DNA of 64,000 nucleotides from NCBI GenBank assembly GCA_001829785.1, contig MICF01000005.1, positions 1 through 64,000 of the forward strand, in the 5' to 3' direction. Shown piece after piece: positions 57,868 to 64,000 of the stretch (positions are counted from its first letter, which is position 1; every line of letters begins with the position of its first letter). This DNA comes from Sulfurimonas sp. RIFOXYD12_FULL_33_39 (GTDB taxonomy: Bacteria; Campylobacterota; Campylobacteria; Campylobacterales; Sulfurimonadaceae). A program made the translations under genes and the position numbers. Under the pieces are notes generated by a model. The model was not told where the DNA came from. It made no database searches and was given only the letters and a program-made list of their open reading frames with translations.

Positions 57868-57892
57868 AAACTTCTCCTTATATAAGAAGTTT
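57868..57892 (-). terminator. Terminator at the feoB end
   Basis: AAACTTCT and AGAAGTTT with a 9-nt loop, followed on the minus strand by CTCTTTTATTT; the feoB stop lies in the loop. Confidence 0.55.
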
Positions 57893-60013
57893 TGTAAAGT
57901 TATAAGCTATAAATGCCAATGAATATGCCGCTATAGAAGTAAATATCAAGAGATAAAAAAAGTATTTTATACCGCCTGCCTCACGCGTAAAGACAACTGA
58001 AGCTGCTAAACAAGGAAGATATATCATAACAACTACTATAAAAGCAACGGCAGAAGCAAACGAAATATTTTTTGATATTATCTCTTTTAACGAGCTGTTT
58101 TGCTCATCAACCTCATTACCTAAAGAGTATAAAACACCAAGTGTTGAAACAACGACTTCTTTTGCCGCAAGTCCTGTTTGAAGGGCTACGCTCATTTTCC
58201 AGTCAAACCCAAGCGGCGCAAACAGAGGCTCCGTAAATTTACCTATTTGACCTAAATAACTCTGTTCTAAATTAGCCTCTAAAAACTTATTCTGCAACTC
58301 CTGTTTATTCTCTTTGCTCTGTGCATTTTCTATTTTTACGTCATACTGCTCTTTTAGCTCTAAGTTATGCGGATAGTTACTCGCAAACCATACAAGCATA
58401 GAAGCCGTGGCAATAAAAGTACCTGCTTTTTTCAGATACATTAATGTTTTTGTAACAACCGTATGCCAAATAAGTTTTAAAGACGGAAGTCTATATTTTG
58501 GCATCTCCATAACAAAAGGCTCGTCTATGCCCTTAAATGCAGTCAGTTTTAGTATCTTTGCCGCAATAAGTCCCAACATCGCTCCCATTATATAGATAGC
58601 AAAAAGAACATTTCCCGCCATTGATTCGGAAAAAAATGCTCCTGCAAAAAGCACGTAAACGGGAAGTCTTGCTCCGCAGCTCATAAAACCGATTATAAAA
58701 AGAGTAAGTAGTCTGTCACGGTCGTTTTTTAAGATTCGAGCCGACATGTAAGCTGGAATAGAACATCCAAATCCAGTCACAAGCGGTATGAACGATTGCC
58801 CGTGAAGACCAAATTTATGAAAAAATCCATCAAGTAAAAATGCAACTCTTGACATGTAGCCGGTACTCTCTAAAAGTGCAATTCCGATAAAGAGAATTAC
58901 AATATTTGGAACAAACAATACAACCGCTCCCACACCTGAAATGATTCCATCAACAACAAGAGAACGAACATCGTCATTTGATATTGTCGCACCTATCGTA
59001 TCTCCAAGCCAACCAAAAAATGCATCAATCCAATCCATAGGAATTGAGCCTATCTCAAAAGTAAGTTGAAAAAGAGCCCACATCAAAAAAAGAAATATCG
59101 GAATACCCAATGTTTGGTGTATAAGTATAGAATCTATTTTATCGGTAATTGTTTTTTTCTCATCCTCTTTCTCCTGCTTTAATACCTCTGCCGCTACTCC
59201 TCTGTTAAACGAAGCATACTCAGAAGCAAAAGCCTCTTTTATATCATTGCTGTCATGGTGAAGTTCTATATGCTTTGACGCTTCTATGAGAATCGGCTGT
59301 AACTCTGTCCAAATAGGGTCGTCATGGAGCTTTGCATAAGTTTTCCTATTGTTTTTAAGAAGATTTATCGCTATATTTCTATATGAGTTTTCATCTTCAT
59401 ATTTATGTTTTGCCAGATAATCTGCTATTATTAAAATCTCCTCTTCAACTGCCTCGCTAAAAATAAGCTTATACTCCATAGCCTCATTTTCATATTCTTG
59501 TATCATAGCCTCTATAAGCTCAGCTATGCCCTCTTTTGTAGCGGCAGAGACTTTAACACAAGCAAATCCCAAAAGTTCCGACATGTACTTATTGTCTATT
59601 TCGATACCCTCTTTTTTTGCCTCATCGCTCATATTTAGTGCAACCATCATTTTTTTGCCGACACTCATAAGCTCAGAGGTTAGCTGAAGGTTTTTTTGAA
59701 GATTTGTGGAGTCAACAACATTTATAATCAAATCATAATAACCGCTTGATAGATACTCACTTGTTACTCTCTCTTCTATCGTATAGTCGTTTAGCGCATA
59801 AGTTCCGGGCAAATCGACTACCGTAAAGTGATAATCTTTATAGTCAAAAAGTACTTCGCTCTTCTCGACTGTTACTCCCGTAAAATTTCCTACATGTAGA
59901 TGTGCATTTGATATAGAGTTGATAAGCATACTTTTGCCTACGTTTGGCTGACCGACAAGTGCTACTTTAATATGTTTTGCGGTTATCGGACAGGTTTTTG
60001 TATTTTTAATCAT
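57878..60013 (-). CDS. feoB: Ferrous iron transporter FeoB
   Basis: Inner membrane Fe(II) importer with a cytoplasmic GTPase. The 711-residue protein has G1 GQPNVGKS (residues 21-28), G3 DLPG (67-70), a NMSD-type G4 (about 127-130), then a helical spacer and the membrane part with the two Gate motifs (FVPNIVILFIGIALLESTGY and LACIGFGCSIPAYM-like region). The C-terminal small domain of E. coli is reduced. It overlaps feoA by 4 nt. Confidence 0.96.
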   Translation of the reverse strand: MIKNTKTCPITAKHIKVALVGQPNVGKSMLINSISNAHLHVGNFTGVTVEKSEVLFDYKDYHFTVVDLPGTYALNDYTIEERVTSEYLSSGYYDLIINVVDSTNLQKNLQLTSELMSVGKKMMVALNMSDEAKKEGIEIDNKYMSELLGFACVKVSAATKEGIAELIEAMIQEYENEAMEYKLIFSEAVEEEILIIADYLAKHKYEDENSYRNIAINLLKNNRKTYAKLHDDPIWTELQPILIEASKHIELHHDSNDIKEAFASEYASFNRGVAAEVLKQEKEDEKKTITDKIDSILIHQTLGIPIFLFLMWALFQLTFEIGSIPMDWIDAFFGWLGDTIGATISNDDVRSLVVDGIISGVGAVVLFVPNIVILFIGIALLESTGYMSRVAFLLDGFFHKFGLHGQSFIPLVTGFGCSIPAYMSARILKNDRDRLLTLFIIGFMSCGARLPVYVLFAGAFFSESMAGNVLFAIYIMGAMLGLIAAKILKLTAFKGIDEPFVMEMPKYRLPSLKLIWHTVVTKTLMYLKKAGTFIATASMLVWFASNYPHNLELKEQYDVKIENAQSKENKQELQNKFLEANLEQSYLGQIGKFTEPLFAPLGFDWKMSVALQTGLAAKEVVVSTLGVLYSLGNEVDEQNSSLKEIISKNISFASAVAFIVVVMIYLPCLAASVVFTREAGGIKYFFYLLIFTSIAAYSLAFIAYNFTKLLI

Positions 60014-60243
60014 ACTTTTTCTACCTCTACGAGTTCCGCTTCTTTAGCACGCAGTGCGATTCTCATTTTGCCCACTTTAATCTCTATTGTACTTTTAGCG
60101 GGAGCATGTTCTAAAACTTCTACTACCGTATCTTTCATAATTCCAAAAGATATAAGTCTCTGTTTTAGTTCAGAATCGGCATTTAACTTGACAACTTTTA
60201 CAATACAAGCTTTTTTACATTCGCTTAATTTTTTAATAGACAT
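60010..60243 (-). CDS. feoA: FeoA, ferrous iron transport accessory protein
   Basis: A 77-residue SH3-like protein beginning MSIKKLSECKKACIVKVVKL, with LKQRLISFGIMKDTVVEVL typical of FeoA. It regulates or assists FeoB, whose start it overlaps by 4 nt. I use the ATG at 60243; the longer frame would cover the promoter and the end of the glycosyltransferase gene. TATAAT lies 26 nt upstream, so feoAB can be transcribed separately. Confidence 0.93.
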   Translation of the reverse strand: MSIKKLSECKKACIVKVVKLNADSELKQRLISFGIMKDTVVEVLEHAPAKSTIEIKVGKMRIALRAKEAELVEVEKV

Positions 60244-60268
60244 AATTAACTTTCTATTTTTTTGTGCA

Positions 60269-60274
60269 ATTATA
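60269..60274 (-). promoter_or_regulatory. -10 box of feoAB
   Basis: TATAAT on the minus strand, 26 nt before the FeoA ATG and touching the stop codon of the glycosyltransferase gene. No clear Fur box is visible by eye. Confidence 0.55.
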
Positions 60275-60275
60275 A

Positions 60276-61535
60276 CTAACGGCAAGTTAAATACAAATCT
60301 CTCTCGCCGACAAACCTTCCGCCAAAGACTTTATAGTCGCTTTTTTGAGGTTTCGTCGCGGTTATAATACAACTCTTAGTGTTTTGCATGTAATAGTCCG
60401 AGCTGTTTGTGTAGTAGTTGTCAAAAACTCTAAAACCAGACTCTCGCAGTATTTCTACTGATCTGTTGCTAAAGATAACTTCGTCACTATCTTTTACATG
60501 TACTATTATCTGATCCATCGGAGAGAGTTTCGCATCATATTTAAATACGAAAAAGAGATTGAACCCCAAGATAAGAAGCAAGAGTATCTTTTGTTTTTGC
60601 AAAATATCTGCTAAAAACAGATATCCTATAAAAACCAAAGGAACAAGATGTCTTAAATTGTCGGGATTTTGGGCTATTAGCATCCATAAAAGGTATGAAA
60701 AAAACAACATGTAAAGAGGCAGAAAGTTCTTGTTATATCTAAACAATATAAATAATAAAAAGATAAAAGGCAGGTTGGGAGTTGCAAATATTTGATTAAA
60801 CCAGTTACTATCGCTGTTTTGTCCTACTCCCCATACGTTAAAGTGTCCACTTAAGAACCTTTTTGCTTCATAAAAGTATAAAAAGCCGTCCATTGCAAGA
60901 AGGTAAAGTAAAAAAAGAGCCGTTACTAAAACAAAAAAAAGCATAACCTCTTTGAACGACTCTTTTTTAAATACCCTTAGATACAAGATTAAAACTAAAA
61001 ACAAAACCAAATACGAAGGTCTTGCAAACAGCGACACGCTAAGTATAAAACCGGTTAGTTTGTACCTTTTTATCTCCAACATGTAAAGAGATAAAAAGAA
61101 GAAAAAAAGCCCTACGCTCTCGCTTAACATACTTAAAGATATATTTATCAGATAAGGCGAACTGATAATCAGTAAAAAAGTTATAAAAGCCGTTTTTTCA
61201 TTACTAAGCTCTCTGATATATAAAAATATTATCATAGGCAAAAAAGAGCCGCAAAGAGAGGTTAAAACAAAAAGAGAGTATTTGCTGTCTTCTACAAAAA
61301 AGTTTATACCCTTAGCCAAGATGATAAGAGTCGGGTATCCTGGAAAATGTGGGGAAAAATCTATAACACTAAAATCTAAAATTCCCCTTGATAAAAAAAG
61401 AGAGTCGTCATTATAAAAAGACGGCTCGTAAGAAAATATATATGCTACATGTAAAACGCTCAGTACGAGTACAGATATCCTATAAAGATATAAGTGACTG
61501 AACGATATCGACGATGATTTTTTGATATTTTGCAT
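60276..61535 (-). CDS. GT-C membrane glycosyltransferase-like protein
   Basis: About 419 residues with ten or so membrane helices. The first loop has the DD motif EPSFYNDDSLFLSRG and PHFPGYP, as in PMT/ArnT-type lipid-linked sugar transferases of the GT-C class. It probably moves a sugar from a polyprenyl carrier to a periplasmic acceptor. I use the ATG at 61535 (55 nt inside the upstream gene); the frame is open 11 codons further. It lies between an exported protein gene and feoA. Confidence 0.8.
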   Translation of the reverse strand: MQNIKKSSSISFSHLYLYRISVLVLSVLHVAYIFSYEPSFYNDDSLFLSRGILDFSVIDFSPHFPGYPTLIILAKGINFFVEDSKYSLFVLTSLCGSFLPMIIFLYIRELSNEKTAFITFLLIISSPYLINISLSMLSESVGLFFFFLSLYMLEIKRYKLTGFILSVSLFARPSYLVLFLVLILYLRVFKKESFKEVMLFFVLVTALFLLYLLAMDGFLYFYEAKRFLSGHFNVWGVGQNSDSNWFNQIFATPNLPFIFLLFILFRYNKNFLPLYMLFFSYLLWMLIAQNPDNLRHLVPLVFIGYLFLADILQKQKILLLLILGFNLFFVFKYDAKLSPMDQIIVHVKDSDEVIFSNRSVEILRESGFRVFDNYYTNSSDYYMQNTKSCIITATKPQKSDYKVFGGRFVGERDLYLTCR

Positions 61536-62058
61536 ACGCTTCTTTATCCGCACTCTTGCTTCCAACACCGAAAAGTCCCGGGTTGCCTATAGCTTCATTG
61601 CAGCTTTTGATGGAATTTTTCAATTTTTCATCGACGCTTTTATCCAGTGAAATAGAGAGCAGTTTGTAAAATTTGTTCGCTTTTGCAAGCATCACTTTTG
61701 CTACATTATAATTGTCGATGTTTTTAAATCCGCCCTCTATTCGTCTTTGAATTTCGGCAGCCAAAGAGAGTTCGAGATATTTTACGCTCTTGGCTTTGTC
61801 TTTTTGTTCTATAGAGTTTTTCAGACCGTCATATAGACCCTTTACAAAATCATCGTTTAGATATCGGTAGTTTTGTTCGTACTCCGCAAATATCTTCTTT
61901 GCATCCGAAAAATCGTCTCTATTTATCGCTCCGACAATCCTCTCTTTTGCATCGATTGTCGGCTCTTTTCCGGCTGCCGCATACGAATATGCGCTAAGTT
62001 CAAATACTCCTAAAAAGACAAAAAACATATTTAAAAACACTACATGTATAAACTTCAT
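61480..62058 (-). CDS. Exported helical protein, FTR1-associated
   Basis: A 192-residue protein with a signal peptide (about 1-24, ending YSYA) and an all-helical mature part. The segment AIGNPGLFGVGSKSADKEAY (about 157-176) resembles the linker seen in the periplasmic part of FTR1-type permeases in related bacteria (from memory, not searched). It may be a detached partner of the FTR1 permease or an iron-binding periplasmic protein; function is not proven. It overlaps the glycosyltransferase gene. Confidence 0.75.
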   Translation of the reverse strand: MKFIHVVFLNMFFVFLGVFELSAYSYAAAGKEPTIDAKERIVGAINRDDFSDAKKIFAEYEQNYRYLNDDFVKGLYDGLKNSIEQKDKAKSVKYLELSLAAEIQRRIEGGFKNIDNYNVAKVMLAKANKFYKLLSISLDKSVDEKLKNSIKSCNEAIGNPGLFGVGSKSADKEAYAKYQKIIVDIVQSLISL

Positions 62059-62076
62059 ATCAATCCTTTGTTAAAT

Positions 62077-63471
62077 TTAAGCTACGCTTTTGGTTTCAAT
62101 AACCTCTTTTTCGTTTCTGTGATTAAAGATTTTATCTTTTGTAATCTCACTATCGCCCAAAATCATCTTTGCCGCCATAAGTCCCGTCTCCATTGCCGTA
62201 TCTAAGAAAATATATCTAAAAGTTCCCTGTCTTCCTGCGATTACTAGGTTTTCAAATCTATTTAGATGAGATATAGCTCTATCCCTGTTGTCTTTATATT
62301 TTATATCCATCAAGGTATAAGCATGTTCTGTCTCAAACACAAACGAGTCCGCTATTTTATCTTCAATATCAAAATTAAGCTCTTTAAGGTCGGCTTTTAC
62401 GATTTTAAGCAACTCTTCTTTATCCATATTCCAGATATCGTCACCCTTGTCACACGGTATTTCAAGCATGATAGAGCTTTTTGATACAGGCGACATGTAA
62501 GAAGACCTTCTTTTTGGCTCTTGTATTCTAGTAGGCAAGAGTTCAAAATCACTTACATACTGCCATGTATAAGGAGAAAAATCTTCCATATCGAGTGCAA
62601 GACACAAAAATCTCAAACTTCTAAACTTCAGTCCGCTCTCGTAACCCAACTTTGAACTCATCTCATTTAGCGGCATTGTCGAGATAATATCTTTTGCCTC
62701 AAACACCTCATCTTTTGTAACTACGGACTTGATTCTATTTTCATCATACTCAAATGCCGAAACATCTGTATCTACAAATATTTTACCGCCTAACTCTTCA
62801 AATTTTTTAGCCATATTCAGAGGCAACTGCCCAAATCCGTACTTTGGATATCTGTAACTTTTGGCGTATGTTCTTACGCTGTTTTTGTTTTTAAAAAGAA
62901 GCCTTTTAAAAACATCCTTTAAATCCAGCAGAGATATCCTCTGTCCTGCCCAATCTGCGCTTAACTTAGATGGTTTTATACCCCAGAGCTTATGCGTATA
63001 TGGAGCGAAAAAGTTGTCGTAAAGGGTCTTGCCGAATCTTGATTTTATCCAACTCTCAAAACTTTTATCGTCAGGTTTCGTGAATTTCAAAAAGATTTTA
63101 AGCGTATCTATAAATGCTCCAAAAAGCAGCCAAAAAGGGGCTTTTTTTAGAAGATTTGCCAGATTGAGAGGATAATCGTAAACCCTGTTTTTATGCAAGA
63201 TAACCGAACTTCTCTGCGATACCAAAAGGTTGTCGCCTAGTATCTCCTCTACAAAATCAAGCAGTTCTTTATTGTTTGTTATAAATCTATGTCCGCCGTA
63301 GTCAAATCTATACTCGTCATCTTTAACACTAAAGCGTTCGCTTCTGCATTGACCGCCGACTTCGCTCTCTTTTTCTATTATATTGACGCTTTTGCCGCCT
63401 TGAAGCAGTTTTATACCTGCTATAAGTCCGCTTACTCCTGCACCTATAATTACAACATCACTTTTTTGCAT
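62077..63471 (-). CDS. UDP-galactopyranose-mutase-like flavoprotein
   Basis: A 464-residue FAD protein with VVIIGAGVSGLIAGIKLLQG (residues 6-25), GGHRFITNNKE and C-terminal RQGTFRYIFLDTAMETGLMA, similar to protoporphyrinogen-oxidase/UGM-like oxidoreductases often found in surface polysaccharide loci. It could make galactofuranose-type sugars or act as an amine oxidase. It overlaps the FTR1 gene by 14 nt and precedes the exported-protein gene by 18 nt. Confidence 0.8.
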   Translation of the reverse strand: MQKSDVVIIGAGVSGLIAGIKLLQGGKSVNIIEKESEVGGQCRSERFSVKDDEYRFDYGGHRFITNNKELLDFVEEILGDNLLVSQRSSVILHKNRVYDYPLNLANLLKKAPFWLLFGAFIDTLKIFLKFTKPDDKSFESWIKSRFGKTLYDNFFAPYTHKLWGIKPSKLSADWAGQRISLLDLKDVFKRLLFKNKNSVRTYAKSYRYPKYGFGQLPLNMAKKFEELGGKIFVDTDVSAFEYDENRIKSVVTKDEVFEAKDIISTMPLNEMSSKLGYESGLKFRSLRFLCLALDMEDFSPYTWQYVSDFELLPTRIQEPKRRSSYMSPVSKSSIMLEIPCDKGDDIWNMDKEELLKIVKADLKELNFDIEDKIADSFVFETEHAYTLMDIKYKDNRDRAISHLNRFENLVIAGRQGTFRYIFLDTAMETGLMAAKMILGDSEITKDKIFNHRNEKEVIETKSVA

Positions 63472-64000
63472 ATGTCTTTGTCCATAAAAAAATAGCTATA
63501 CTCATGTAAGAGAGCCAAGAAGCAAAATGAAGAAGCGAGGGCGAGGAGTTGTAACCAAACAGTGCTCTTAAAAAGATTCCAAAAGTGCTTCTATCGTCCA
63601 AAATATAAGATATATCATAAATAACCGGAACAAAAGTAGGCAGTATATTTGTTGCCTGCATCATAGAGACGGCGCTTCCAAAAAGACCTCCTGCGATGAT
63701 AAGTATCAAAAGAGCGCTGTACTTGAAAAACTCTTTTATAGGAATATTTTTAACTCCTCTCATCAAAGCGTAAACGAGTGCCAAAGAGAGCAAAAGTCCT
63801 GATACTGCGCCGATTATCCCCTCTTGTATAGTCATGTTCTCGCCTATGGTAAGAGAAGAGAAAAACAAAACAGTCTCCACGCCTTCTCTAAGTACTGCTA
63901 AAAAGGCTAAAAAAACCATTCCTGCGATATTCTCAGTCGTTATCAGCCTGTCTAAATGATGCTCCATTTCGCCCTTTATCTCTCTGGATTGATTTGCCAT
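63458..64000 (-). CDS. FTR1-family iron permease (truncated by window edge)
   Basis: The last 180 codons of an FTR1 permease; the frame is open at the window edge, so the 5' part lies outside. The piece contains the second REGxE iron-binding motif (LAVLREGVETVLFF, about residues 34-47 of the piece) and four or so membrane helices. Related proteins import ferric iron, often together with a P19-type periplasmic protein, not seen here. It starts a minus-strand run of flavoprotein, exported protein, glycosyltransferase and feoAB. Confidence 0.88.
   Translation of the reverse strand: MANQSREIKGEMEHHLDRLITTENIAGMVFLAFLAVLREGVETVLFFSSLTIGENMTIQEGIIGAVSGLLLSLALVYALMRGVKNIPIKEFFKYSALLILIIAGGLFGSAVSMMQATNILPTFVPVIYDISYILDDRSTFGIFLRALFGYNSSPSLLHFASWLSYMSIAIFLWTKTYAKK

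Overview
The window is a gene-dense, AT-rich (roughly one-third G+C by eye) bacterial chromosome segment with about 75 protein genes and two tRNAs. Gene content and order point to the phylum Campylobacterota, most likely Sulfurimonas or a close relative (inference, no search was run). Supporting signs are the uvrD-truB-csrA-ispE-smpB order, the gapA-pgk-tpiA-fabI order, an HP0268-family protein next to miaB, and promoters that show a clear TATAAT box with no good -35 box. No insertion sequence, prophage, CRISPR array or rRNA was seen.

Layout. 1-3.9 kb: ribosome and SRP genes on the minus strand (ffh, then rpsP-khpA-rimM-trmD-rplS). 3.9-14 kb: a long minus-strand run from uvrD through truB, csrA, ispE, smpB, an M23 peptidase, a TPR protein, a Nif3-like protein, a zinc-ribbon protein and waaA, a terminator, then a pseudouridine synthase, a GIY-YIG protein and a YaiI-like protein. 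14-18.2 kb: a LysR regulator facing an unknown (possibly SspB-like) protein, a class IV aminotransferase and cysK; then a cupin, tRNA-Arg and a ZapA-like/coiled-coil pair. 18.4-25.7 kb: a PAS-GGDEF-EAL signalling protein, a radical SAM protein and a MacAB-TolC-type efflux set. 25.9-28.7 kb: a 43-residue exported peptide, then a tightly coupled minus-strand unit of a retropepsin-like protease, a RimK-like ATP-grasp ligase, a 47-residue protein and an M42-type peptidase. 28.9-34.6 kb: a small acidic protein with a SnoaL-like protein, proB, uvrB, a DedA protein and pckA. 34.8-46 kb: tRNA-Val, a Cache-GGDEF protein, a BaiN/HI0933-type flavoprotein, rimO-tilS, a PilM/N/O-like trio, a tyrosine recombinase, a DUF374 acyltransferase, miaB and the HP0268 homologue. 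46-57.2 kb: nusA, an orphan OppB-like permease, a TorF-type porin, gapA-pgk-tpiA-fabI, nadD-rsfS, an MltF-like transglycosylase and a two-component system. 57.2-64 kb: iron genes (ferritin-like protein, feoAB, FTR1 permease cut by the window edge) mixed with a UDP-galactopyranose-mutase-like flavoprotein and a GT-C glycosyltransferase.

Most of the window is housekeeping. The best candidates for something less described are: (i) the RimK-like ligase, retropepsin-like protease, 47-residue protein and M42 peptidase unit, which has the parts to add amino acids to a target and remove them; (ii) the PilM/N/O-like trio with a very acidic insert; (iii) tRNA-Val(GAC) with C instead of U at position 33; (iv) three genes whose -10 box ends 5-6 nt before the ATG, suggesting leaderless mRNAs; (v) the iron/glycan cluster at the right edge; and (vi) an apparent excess of the palindrome ACATGT.
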